Shown here one piece after another: positions 8,534 through 17,077 of a DNA stretch of 32,388 nucleotides. How positions within the stretch are numbered: position 1 is the first letter of the stretch; every line of letters starts with the position of its first letter. The notes beneath the pieces are model-generated. The model was given only the letters and a program-made list of their open reading frames with translations. It made no database searches and had not been told where the DNA came from. This DNA is from Candidatus Kaiserbacteria bacterium (GTDB lineage Bacteria; Patescibacteriota; Minisyncoccia; Phycocordibacterales; Phycocordibacteraceae): positions 1-32,388 of the forward strand of contig JARIGN010000009.1 in NCBI GenBank assembly GCA_029288835.1, in the 5' to 3' direction. The translations under genes were made by a program, and so were the position numbers.

Positions 8534-10291
8534 ATGCCTTCACGCCGCGCGCAATCTTCTGGTTTAGATTTTTCTCCCGCAACACCGAGCGCGAACTTGT
8601 TCGCGCTCCTCAAGCCTTATACCGGCTGGATACTTTTGCTCACGTTGGTAACGCTCGTGGCAAACGGCTTTAACCTCGTGGTCCCGCAGCTGACCGCGCA
8701 TGCTATTGATGCCTATACGGCACATACGCTACACCTGGGTTCAGTCATCCTTTCGTTCTTTTTTGTCGCGCTCGGTATCGCGCTTTTCACCTTCTTCCAA
8801 AGTATTGTGCAAACTATTGCGTCTGAACGCGTGGCGCGAGACCTGCGTAACGACATTTCCGCAAAAATAAGCGTGCAGGAATATGCCACCATAGACCAGC
8901 TCACGCCGGCAAAACTCCTCACGAACCTCACATCCGATGTCGACGCCATAAAGACTTTTGTTGCGCAGGCTATTTCCTCGCTCATCTCTTCAGTCTTTTT
9001 GATTATCGGATCCTGCATTTTGCTCCTGATGCTGAATTGGAGACTAGCGCTCGCCGTTATCGCGATCCTTCCTTTCATTGCCGGAACGTTTTATGTCGTG
9101 CTCGGCCGCGTGCGTAAACTCTTTCTCAAGGGGCAGCAGATTATTGACTGGCTCAATAGCGTAATTAGCGAAAGCATTATTGGTGCTTCACTAATCCGTC
9201 TCTTGAATTCTCAGAGAATCGAAGAAGCAAAGTTTGAAGAAGCTGCGGCAGCTTCGCGCAGTGTTGGGCTCCAAATCATCGGCTATTTCTCGTTGCTCAT
9301 TCCTATTATTACGTTCCTCTCTAATATGGCGACGCTCACCATTCTCCTTTTGGGTGGGTACTTCGTCATTCATGGAAGCATGTCGCTTGGTTCCTTTACT
9401 GCGTTCAATAACTACCTCTTGATTCTCATTTTCCCGATCATGATCATCGGCTTTATGAGCAACGTAATAGCGCAGGCATCTGCTTCCTATGACCGCATCA
9501 TGGGAGTGCTGGAGCAGCAGGACTCAAAAGATGAGGGAACACTCGAAAACGAATTGAGTGGAACGATAGAAGTTTCGCAGCTCTCTCTCAAGCATGGTGA
9601 GCACGCCACGCTTAAGGACGTTTCTTTTCGTATAGCCCCGGGTACAAAGAACGCAATTATTGGCCCCACTGCAGGAGGGAAGACTCAGCTTTTGTATGTG
9701 CTCACCGGCCTCATTCAGCCAAGCGAAGGCACCATCTTATATGACGGACAACCCATTAATGCATACAAAAAGCAGCGGCTCCACGAGCAGGTAGGTTTTG
9801 TCTTCCAGGACAGCATCATTTTTAACCTTACGCTGCGCGAGAATATTGCCTTCAGCACTACCGTGAAAGATGGAGACCTGCAAAAGGCAATTGATACGGC
9901 AGAGCTACATGACTTCATCAGCACGCTGCCGGAAGGTCTCGATACCATTGTTTCGGAGCGTGGAAACTCGCTTTCGGGCGGCCAAAAGCAGCGCATCATG
10001 CTTGCGCGTGCGCTTGCCCTTAATCCGAAAATTCTCCTCCTCGATGACTTCACTGCGCGTGTCGATACAAACACTGAGCACAAGATTCTTGCGAACGTGG
10101 CACAGAATTATCCTGACCTTACGCTCATCTCCGTGACGCAGAAGATCGCCCCTATCGAGCACTATGACCAGGTTATTCTCTTGATGGAAGGGGAAGTGCT
10201 GGCTATCGGCACCCACCAGGAGCTTATGCAGTCGAGTCCAGAGTACGTGCAGATCTATGACTCACAAAAGAGTACGGAAAACTATGAATAG
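8534..10291 (+). CDS. ABC exporter half-transporter 1 (degenerate catalytic site)
   Basis: TM domain + NBD: Walker A GPTAGGKTQ, LSGGQKQR, Walker B ILLLDDFTARVD, switch region SVTQKI. Confidence 0.93.
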   Translation: MPSRRAQSSGLDFSPATPSANLFALLKPYTGWILLLTLVTLVANGFNLVVPQLTAHAIDAYTAHTLHLGSVILSFFFVALGIALFTFFQSIVQTIASERVARDLRNDISAKISVQEYATIDQLTPAKLLTNLTSDVDAIKTFVAQAISSLISSVFLIIGSCILLLMLNWRLALAVIAILPFIAGTFYVVLGRVRKLFLKGQQIIDWLNSVISESIIGASLIRLLNSQRIEEAKFEEAAAASRSVGLQIIGYFSLLIPIITFLSNMATLTILLLGGYFVIHGSMSLGSFTAFNNYLLILIFPIMIIGFMSNVIAQASASYDRIMGVLEQQDSKDEGTLENELSGTIEVSQLSLKHGEHATLKDVSFRIAPGTKNAIIGPTAGGKTQLLYVLTGLIQPSEGTILYDGQPINAYKKQRLHEQVGFVFQDSIIFNLTLRENIAFSTTVKDGDLQKAIDTAELHDFISTLPEGLDTIVSERGNSLSGGQKQRIMLARALALNPKILLLDDFTARVDTNTEHKILANVAQNYPDLTLISVTQKIAPIEHYDQVILLMEGEVLAIGTHQELMQSSPEYVQIYDSQKSTENYE

Positions 10292-12104
10292 TATGAAAAA
10301 GAATCAATCCCATATCTCAGAAGCTGCTTCGCTTAGCTATGTCTTGCCTACGGAGTCTTCGCCGCAGGGAAAAGGTACGCTCCAGCGCGCGTGGGGAAGT
10401 CTTTGGCCGCTCCTTAAAACAGAACGAAAGAATCTCAGTATTGCCGGTGTGTCCGTGGTCATCAATTCCCTTGCAACACTCTTAGCGCCCGTCGTGATTG
10501 CTCGTGCTATTGACGTATACGTAGCAAACCACGACTTTGCGGGAGTGCTTCGCTACGGCTTTATACTTTTCGGCATTTATATCGTCGCCGTATTCGCAAA
10601 CTACTTCCAAATAAAGCGCATGGGTACCGTGGGTCGCGGCGTGCTCTTCAAACTGCGTAATGAGCTTTTCCTCAAACTGCAAAATCTTCCGATTGCCTTC
10701 TTCAACCAAAATAAGACCGGTGACCTCATCTCGCGTATCAATAATGACACCGATAAACTGAATCAATTCTTTGCGCAAGCCCTGATGCAGTTTATTGGAA
10801 ATGGCTTCCAAATATTTGGCGCAGCGATCTTCCTGCTTGTCCTCAACTGGAAGCTTGGGCTCGCAACACTCCTTCCAGCGTTCCTTGTATTCGTGGTGAC
10901 GCAGCTTATTTCCGAGTGGGTGAAGCGGAAGAGTCGCGCAGGTCTGCAAAGCCTTGGGGCTATGAGCGCCGAGGTGCAGGAAAGCCTTAATAACTTTAAG
11001 GTTATTATTGTTTTCAATCGCCTCGACTATTTCCGCACGAAATTCAAGGAGGCAAACCAAGCAAATTATCATGCGTCGGTGTGGTCGGGCATTGCTTCTG
11101 GTGTGTTTACGCCGCTCTATACCTTTGCCTCAAACCTTGGCCAGCTCATTGTGCTCACCTATGGTTTGTACCTCATCATGACCGGTCATCTTACGATTGG
11201 TCTTTTGATTGGCTACATTCTCTATGTGAATAGTTTTTATAACCCACTCCGCCAGCTCGCGACCGTGTGGTCGAGCCTTCAGCTTGCCCTTGCGTCACTC
11301 GATCGTATTCAGGATGTGCTCTCGCTCGAATCAAATATGCCGGTGCTTCATGCAGAAGAAAGCGATGTTCAGTCAAGAAAGGGGGAAAGCGTACTTGAAT
11401 TTAAGAATGTTTCCTTTGGGTACCCCGACGGCAAGCAGGTGCTCCATGACGTGAACTTCACGCTTGAAAAGGGAAAGACCTATGCGCTCGTGGGGCCAAC
11501 GGGAGGAGGAAAAACCACGACGGCGTCCCTTATGGCTCGCCTCTATGATCCGACGGAGGGAACCGTGCTTTTGCGCGGCAGGGATATTCGTACCTACGAC
11601 CCGGCCATTCGCTCCGAAAAAATTGGTTTTATTTTGCAAGAACCATTTCTTTTTACTGGAACTATTCGAGACAATATTGTCTATGGAAACGCTGCGTATG
11701 CTGAGTGCAGCGACGAGGAACTCGCGCATGCCCTTAACCAGCAAAATCTTTCCGGTCTTATTGCCCGCTTCGATGAGGGACTCAGTACCAAGGTTACCGG
11801 CAACGCAGACGGTCTTTCACTTGGGCAGCGCCAGCTCATTGCCTTCATTCGTGCAGCGCTTCGCAAGCCAGAGCTTTTGATTCTTGATGAGGCAACGGCA
11901 AACATTGATACCGTCACTGAGCAGCTGCTTGATGAAATCCTTGAACAATTCCCAAAGGAGACAACCAAGGTGATCATTGCGCACCGCTTGAATACCATTC
12001 GGAATGCCGATGAAATATTCTTCGTGAATGCCGGCTCGCTGACGCTCGCCGGTGACCTCGAGCATGCCGTTGACCTGATTCTGCACGGCAGACGCGAGAG
12101 CTAG
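10284..12104 (+). CDS. ABC exporter half-transporter 2 (canonical Walker B/H-loop)
   Basis: Walker A GPTGGGKTT, LSLGQRQ, Walker B LLILDEATANID, H-loop IAHRLNTI; ATG overlaps end of upstream ORF. Confidence 0.93.
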   Translation: MNSMKKNQSHISEAASLSYVLPTESSPQGKGTLQRAWGSLWPLLKTERKNLSIAGVSVVINSLATLLAPVVIARAIDVYVANHDFAGVLRYGFILFGIYIVAVFANYFQIKRMGTVGRGVLFKLRNELFLKLQNLPIAFFNQNKTGDLISRINNDTDKLNQFFAQALMQFIGNGFQIFGAAIFLLVLNWKLGLATLLPAFLVFVVTQLISEWVKRKSRAGLQSLGAMSAEVQESLNNFKVIIVFNRLDYFRTKFKEANQANYHASVWSGIASGVFTPLYTFASNLGQLIVLTYGLYLIMTGHLTIGLLIGYILYVNSFYNPLRQLATVWSSLQLALASLDRIQDVLSLESNMPVLHAEESDVQSRKGESVLEFKNVSFGYPDGKQVLHDVNFTLEKGKTYALVGPTGGGKTTTASLMARLYDPTEGTVLLRGRDIRTYDPAIRSEKIGFILQEPFLFTGTIRDNIVYGNAAYAECSDEELAHALNQQNLSGLIARFDEGLSTKVTGNADGLSLGQRQLIAFIRAALRKPELLILDEATANIDTVTEQLLDEILEQFPKETTKVIIAHRLNTIRNADEIFFVNAGSLTLAGDLEHAVDLILHGRRES

Positions 12105-12116
12105 TGGCTGCAGGTG

Positions 12117-12821
12117 CTATTGCAGGGTAGCGGTAATGATACGGCCATCGGTAATGTATTTCCCATGGACTGGGCGGTTAGCATCTACGTAGTGCTCTTC
12201 AGCAAGTGCGCCAATTGACCGAAGGGTGTTGAGTACATGTTCGCGCTCATCATCAACATATCGGTCAGTGCGGTGGCGGATCTGGTAGGTAAGGGCGGCA
12301 AGCCCGAGTCCGAGGTCCTCGGTGGCAGCTCCTACCCAGATAAGAGGCTTTGCAGGGTCGATCTCGTGCGTGCTGCTCCAATACTTAAAATCAGTTAGGT
12401 GTATATCCGGGTCAATGTTTGCGGCCCAAAAGCGCACATGATGCCGTTTGCGAGGACTTTTTCCAATAGCCATTTGAAAACCATGGTCCTGCCTGCGTCC
12501 AAATAAGTAGAGTGAGCGAAAAGGTGCGCGGGTATAGGGACGATTAAAGATAAAGGCAAGCGACATTTTCCACGCCGTAGAGAAAGTAAGTGGGTCTGCT
12601 TCGACCCATCCAGCCTGGGCAAACCGTTCGCGGAGTTTTTCTTCCGATGCCAGTAAGAGAATATTCACCGGATCGGCAGGAATACCTCCTGCTTCTAGGG
12701 TGAACGTCGGAATGCGGCCACGCCGAAAAATAGCAAGACCGATATGCACGAGCGGCGGCAATAGGAGATATGCCGCAAGGAGATAGAGAAACACGAGTTC
12801 GAGCACCAGATTCATAGCCAT
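12117..12821 (-). CDS. LssY_C-like domain protein
   Basis: DPVNILLLASEEKLRERFAQAGWVEADPLTF...FNRPYTRAPFRSLYLFGRRQDHGFQMAIGKSPRKRHHVRFW resembles the LssY C-terminal domain. Confidence 0.7.
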   Translation of the reverse strand: MAMNLVLELVFLYLLAAYLLLPPLVHIGLAIFRRGRIPTFTLEAGGIPADPVNILLLASEEKLRERFAQAGWVEADPLTFSTAWKMSLAFIFNRPYTRAPFRSLYLFGRRQDHGFQMAIGKSPRKRHHVRFWAANIDPDIHLTDFKYWSSTHEIDPAKPLIWVGAATEDLGLGLAALTYQIRHRTDRYVDDEREHVLNTLRSIGALAEEHYVDANRPVHGKYITDGRIITATLQ

Positions 12822-12874
12822 AAGCAGTATACCAATCCTGCAAAGCTCCGCCTAGGAAGTGGTAGTATGGTAGT

Positions 12875-13693
12875 ATGCGCTCGCACAAAGGTTTTCAATA
12901 CTATAGCCACCGTGGCAGGCGGAAGCACCCGAGCACACCACTCGAACGCATCGGGAGCCACTTGATTCTTCCTATTCTCCTCGTGCTTGCTGCTGCGTTC
13001 ATAACGACGCACACGTTTGCATTACCCTATTCCTCAACGCTTAATTTCCACACGGTGCTGCTGGCGCTTGGCGCCTCTGTTCTGCGTTTGTTCATTGCCT
13101 ATATACTTTGTCTTTTGATTGGTATTCCCCTTGGTCTCCTTGCAGAAAGTGACAAACGCATCGAAAGCGTCCTTCTTCCCGTGTATGACGTGATGGAATC
13201 AATTCCCGTCATCGCCTTCTTTCCGGTTATTATTCTCTTCTTTGTGAGCTCTGGCTTTCTTGAAGGCGCCGCCGTGTTCATGCTCTTTTTCTCCATGATT
13301 TGGAGCATTATTTTTAATACGATTGGTGGGCTTAAGGTGATTCCGAAAGAAGTGATTGCGGTAGGGAAGGTGTTTGGACTTTCTCGCTGGGACCGCTTTA
13401 CAAAGATAACCCTACCGGCGCTCTTTCCGCCCCTCGTCACGGGCTCAATTCTCGCGCTCGCTGCAGGGTGGAATATCGTAATAGTTGCTGAGGCGCTTCA
13501 TGCCTACGCGCCGCAATCCACACATGCCCATGATCTTTATGGCATTGGAAGTGTGCTCGTGCAGTCTGCCGCGGCAGGAGACAACGCGCAGCTTTTTGTC
13601 GCGATGACGGTGCTGGTGGTGATGATTGCCGTGCTTAACCTTTTCTTGTGGCAGCCGCTTTTGGCGAGGGCAGAGCGCTATAAGTTTGATTAA
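12875..13693 (+). CDS. ABC transporter permease, SsuC/TauC (nitrate/sulfonate/taurine) type
   Basis: TM segments; ...KVFGLSRWDRFTKITLPALFPPLVTGSILALAAGWNIVIVAEAL EAA-type loop. Confidence 0.88.
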   Translation: MRSHKGFQYYSHRGRRKHPSTPLERIGSHLILPILLVLAAAFITTHTFALPYSSTLNFHTVLLALGASVLRLFIAYILCLLIGIPLGLLAESDKRIESVLLPVYDVMESIPVIAFFPVIILFFVSSGFLEGAAVFMLFFSMIWSIIFNTIGGLKVIPKEVIAVGKVFGLSRWDRFTKITLPALFPPLVTGSILALAAGWNIVIVAEALHAYAPQSTHAHDLYGIGSVLVQSAAAGDNAQLFVAMTVLVVMIAVLNLFLWQPLLARAERYKFD

Positions 13694-13700
13694 TACCTGA

Positions 13701-14435
13701 ATGACTTTTATGACCGATAACGTCCTTACTTTCTCAAACGTGTCCTACTGCTATGAGCCAAACGAGCCCCATGTGCTTCGGGATGCATCCTTTACACTCA
13801 AGCGCGGGACATTTGGTGCCATTGTTGGTCCTTCCGGCGCTGGAAAGTCAACGCTTTTGAGGCTCGCCATTGGACTCACGAAGCCACTGAGCGGTACCGT
13901 TACCAACACTGCCCGCACTCGTATGATTTTCCAGGATGGAGCCCTCTTGCCGTGGAGAACGGTGAAGGAAAATGTGCACCTAGGCTTCACGGGCACTCCA
14001 GGCACTAAGCGTGAGCACCACAAGCGCATTCAGGAGGAGCTTGAAAGCCTTGGTCTTGGGCATTTGTCGGACGCATACCCCCGTGAGCTTTCCGGTGGCC
14101 AGCGCCAACGTGTTGGTATTGCGCGCGCCCTCGTCGCTGATCCTGAATTCCTTTTGCTCGATGAACCTTTTTCGGCCCTCGACTTTGAAACAAGCGCACG
14201 CCTTTCAGAAGAGCTACTGCAGATTTTTTCTGAGCGCAGCATCACTATGCTTATGGTTACCCATAATATTGAAGACGCAGCGATGCTGGCGGATGAAATA
14301 TTTGTTTTTTCAGGCGGCACCATTTCCCACAAGGTACCGGTGCACCTTCCGCGGCCGCGTAACCGTGACGATCAGCATGTGGAGCATATTGTGAAAGAAG
14401 TGAAGGGATTTATTACCCACGCAGAGAAAGTGTAA
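13701..14435 (+). CDS. ABC transporter ATP-binding protein, SsuB/TauB type
   Basis: GPSGAGKSTLLRL, LSGGQRQRVGIARAL, LLLDEPFSALD, VTHNIEDA. Confidence 0.93.
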   Translation: MTFMTDNVLTFSNVSYCYEPNEPHVLRDASFTLKRGTFGAIVGPSGAGKSTLLRLAIGLTKPLSGTVTNTARTRMIFQDGALLPWRTVKENVHLGFTGTPGTKREHHKRIQEELESLGLGHLSDAYPRELSGGQRQRVGIARALVADPEFLLLDEPFSALDFETSARLSEELLQIFSERSITMLMVTHNIEDAAMLADEIFVFSGGTISHKVPVHLPRPRNRDDQHVEHIVKEVKGFITHAEKV

Positions 14436-14451
14436 TACTAAAACAATAAAA

Positions 14452-14471
14452 CCGGTGTACGTATACGCCGG
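14452..14471 (-). terminator. intrinsic terminator on minus strand, ~350 nt downstream of msrA
   Basis: stem CCGGCGTA/TACACCGG (one G-T wobble), loop TACG, followed on minus strand by TTTTATTGTTTT. Confidence 0.7.
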
Positions 14472-14815
14472 CGGGTGGTGAGTGAATCAAGGGAAAGGGC
14501 AGAGGCAGAAGGAAAGGGAGTGTGGCAGAAAAAGGAAGAAAGTAAGGATAGTCGGAGGGACAGAAGTTGGGAGACGGAAAATGTGTAGGTGATGATTCAC
14601 TGGGTGATGGAAGGGAACGCTTTAATGGTGTTCCCGAAGAAAAGAGCAGGGGATGAACAAGTTTGGTGTTTGGATTTTGATGAGAAAGGTAGCAAAGAGG
14701 AGAAATGAGTTAGGGTTGCAGCAACGTACGTAGTCGCGCTTGCCTATTCAGTTCTCTTCAGATGCCCACCAAACAAGTTCTTCCACTCTCTATAACGCAC
14801 CAACCACGAAGAAGG

Positions 14816-15352
14816 TTACATCCGCAAAAGCTCGGCGTATTTCTCTTGTACCTTTTGGAGTTTTGGCGCAATCACCACCTGGCAGTATCCCTGGTTTTGG
14901 TTCTGGCTGTAGTAGTTTTGGTGGTAGTCTTCTGCTGGATAGAACTTCGTAAGCGGTTCTACCTGAGTCACTATAGGCTCGCCTTCGCTGCTTGAGGCAT
15001 CAAGCTCCTTGATAAATTTTTCGACCACACTCTTCTGCTCTTCGGTAGTATAGAAAATAGCTGAACGGTACTGCGTACCGACATCTGCACCTTGCCTATT
15101 CAGCTGGGTGGCGTCATGGGTCGCAAAGAAAATAGTGAGGAGTGTTTCGAGCGGAACTTGCGCAGGGTCATACTCTATTTGCACGGCTTCGGCATGGCCG
15201 GTCGTACCGGCACATACTTCGCGATAGGTGGGGTTCTCGGTATGGCCTCCCGCATAGCCAGAGGTTACGGAATCAACGCCCTTAAGCATTTTGAATACCG
15301 CTTCGGTGCACCAGAAGCAGCCGCCTGCGAGCACGATGGTTTCTGTTTTCAT
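14816..15352 (-). CDS. msrA: peptide-methionine (S)-S-oxide reductase
   Basis: AGGCFWCTEAVF, GVDSVTSGYAGGHTENPTYREVCAGTTGHAEAV. Confidence 0.97.
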   Translation of the reverse strand: MKTETIVLAGGCFWCTEAVFKMLKGVDSVTSGYAGGHTENPTYREVCAGTTGHAEAVQIEYDPAQVPLETLLTIFFATHDATQLNRQGADVGTQYRSAIFYTTEEQKSVVEKFIKELDASSSEGEPIVTQVEPLTKFYPAEDYHQNYYSQNQNQGYCQVVIAPKLQKVQEKYAELLRM

Positions 15353-15511
15353 AGAGATAGTAGGTTATCGGTACTAATTATAGAACAGTTTGGTGATAGT
15401 AAGAAATTATTGGGAAATAATTCTTATGCACTATTCTTTTTCGCTCAATGCTGAGTAGCTACGCTACACTTATAGATGAGCGAATGGCTCTGCAATGGGA
15501 GGGTCTTTGTC

Positions 15512-16027
15512 ATGAGTTGGACTGATCAAAGTGTCGAGACGCTGAAAACGCTATGGCTCGACGGGCTTTCTGCTTCACAGATCGCGAAGCAGCTAGGCGA
15601 TGTAACGCGTAACGCCGTTATCGGGAAGGTGCATCGGCTCGGACTCTCGTTCCGGGCAACTCCCTCCCAGCCTTCCACTTCGCTGAGGTCTGCACGCGCG
15701 GTGAAGGCGATTACTCCCGCCGCACCTCGCAAGACGGCGGTTCCCGTTCTCCGCATCCCGAAGCAGCAGCCAGCACCTATCCCTGCTGCACCACTCCAGC
15801 GTCAGGAGGAACGAGGAGGTGCGACACTCCTGACACTTGGCGCGCATATGTGCAAATGGCCGATCGGTAATCCAAGCGATGAAGACTTTTCTTTCTGCGG
15901 CCGTAGGTCGCACGAAGAAAGGCCATACTGCGGCGAGCACTCACGGCTTGCGTATCAGCCAATAGCGCCGGGTGTTGCGAAGGCTACTCCTTCAGCGCTC
16001 GCGCGGAGCCTTCGGCGCTACCTCTAA
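15512..16027 (+). CDS. gcrA: GcrA-family cell cycle regulator
   Basis: MSWTDQSVETLKTLWLDGLSASQIAKQLGDVTRNAVIGKVHRLGLS N-terminus and CKWPIGNPSDEDFSFCGRRSHEERPYCGEHSRLAYQP C-terminus; SD GGGAGGG 8 nt upstream of ATG 15512. Confidence 0.92.
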   Translation: MSWTDQSVETLKTLWLDGLSASQIAKQLGDVTRNAVIGKVHRLGLSFRATPSQPSTSLRSARAVKAITPAAPRKTAVPVLRIPKQQPAPIPAAPLQRQEERGGATLLTLGAHMCKWPIGNPSDEDFSFCGRRSHEERPYCGEHSRLAYQPIAPGVAKATPSALARSLRRYL

Positions 16028-16062
16028 CTGCCTGTATAGACGTGCACTTTTGTACTACTACT

Positions 16063-16088
16063 GCATCCTGCTTCGGCAGGATGCTTTT
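16063..16088 (+). terminator. intrinsic terminator after gcrA
   Basis: GCATCCTGC-TTCG-GCAGGATGC followed by TTTT. Confidence 0.85.
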
Positions 16089-16097
16089 CCTTACCAG

Positions 16098-16517
16098 TTA
16101 CTTCTTTTCTGCTTCTGGCTCAAAGGCAAGGCTGACGGAATTAATGCAGAAGCGCTGGTTGCCAGTCTCTGCCTTTGGGCCGTCATCAAATACATGGCCG
16201 AGGTGGCTCCCACAGTTTTTGCAGAATACTTCCGTGCGATGCATGCCGTGGGAATTGTCAGGGCGCGTGCCGACATTTTCCGCTACCGCCGGGTCGGTAA
16301 AGGAAGGCCAGCCGCTGTGCGAATCAAACTTTGCATCAGACGAGAAAAGCGGTACGCCGCATGCCTTGCAGGTGTACATACCGGTCTCGTGGTTATCCAC
16401 AAAGGCACCAGTAAAAGGAGGCTCAGTGCCCGCTTCACGAAGGACACGGTATTCCTCAGGAGTCAATTCCTGGCGCCATTCTTCTTCAGTTTTTTGGATT
16501 GGTGTGTTGTGTTCCAT
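16098..16517 (-). CDS. msrB: peptide-methionine (R)-S-oxide reductase
   Basis: TPEEYRVLREAGTEPPFTGAF, CKACG/CKNCG zinc sites, NQRFCINSVSLAF. Confidence 0.97.
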   Translation of the reverse strand: MEHNTPIQKTEEEWRQELTPEEYRVLREAGTEPPFTGAFVDNHETGMYTCKACGVPLFSSDAKFDSHSGWPSFTDPAVAENVGTRPDNSHGMHRTEVFCKNCGSHLGHVFDDGPKAETGNQRFCINSVSLAFEPEAEKK

Positions 16518-16579
16518 ATGTAAAGTATACCATACATTGGTTTGTTGCCCACTCGGCAGTATCGCGTTACCATAGACGA

Positions 16580-17077
16580 ATGCAGCATAAACTCTACAGT
16601 GCGCTCCTCATTCTCCTTTCTCTTATTGGTATCGCAGACGCAACCTACCTTTCCTACACCGCGCTCACCAACACCGCGCTTACCTGCAATATTAAAGGTC
16701 TCGACGGCTGCAACACCGTGGCGCAAAGCGTGTACTCCCACCTTTTTGGCATTCCGCTTGCGGTCTATGGCGTTGCTTTCTATGTGCTCTTCTTCGTGCT
16801 CGCCTGTGCGGTGCTTTTCTTTTCCCGCGCTTGGCTTGTAAAGAGTCTGGTAGCGCTTGGCGTCATTGGCCTTGTCGCTTCAATTATTTTTGAACTTATC
16901 CAAGTCGTCCTCATTAAGGCGCTTTGCGTGTACTGCCTGGTTTCAGCGGTCACATCGTTCTTCTTGTGCATTTTCGCGGTGCTCTTGTGGAAAGCCGCTT
17001 CCCATACCCCTAAGCCAAATCAGGAATTACCGCCTGATGCTCCTCAGGACCTAAGCCATGAACAAGCTGCTGCATAG
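16580..17077 (+). CDS. vitamin K epoxide reductase (VKOR) family protein
   Basis: GIADATYLSYTAL, CNIKGLDGCNTVAQSVYSHLFGIPLAVYG, active-site CVYC, multiple TM; start at ATG 16580. Confidence 0.92.
   Translation: MQHKLYSALLILLSLIGIADATYLSYTALTNTALTCNIKGLDGCNTVAQSVYSHLFGIPLAVYGVAFYVLFFVLACAVLFFSRAWLVKSLVALGVIGLVASIIFELIQVVLIKALCVYCLVSAVTSFFLCIFAVLLWKAASHTPKPNQELPPDAPQDLSHEQAAA

Noticed and set aside
10482-11072. 196-aa minus-strand ORF inside the second ABC gene
   Set aside because: Fully antisense to a strongly recognisable CDS; composition looks like shadow translation.
14436-14815. RNase P RNA, tmRNA or SRP RNA in the purine-rich spacer
   Set aside because: No recognisable core motifs of these RNAs (e.g. 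GAGGAAAGTC, tag-peptide region, GGAAGGAAGCAGCC) on either strand.
14740-14995. Plus-strand ORFs overlapping the msrA 3' end
   Set aside because: Mostly antisense to msrA; no recognisable domain or initiation signal.
14740-15105. Shared 13-mer CTTGCCTATTCAG at ~14739 and ~15093
   Set aside because: Several 13-mer repeats are expected by chance in 32 kb; no extension beyond it.
15409-15425. AATTATT-GGGA-AATAATT palindrome in the msrA/gcrA intergenic region as a regulator site
   Set aside because: AT-rich short palindrome, no family-specific match; too weak to claim.
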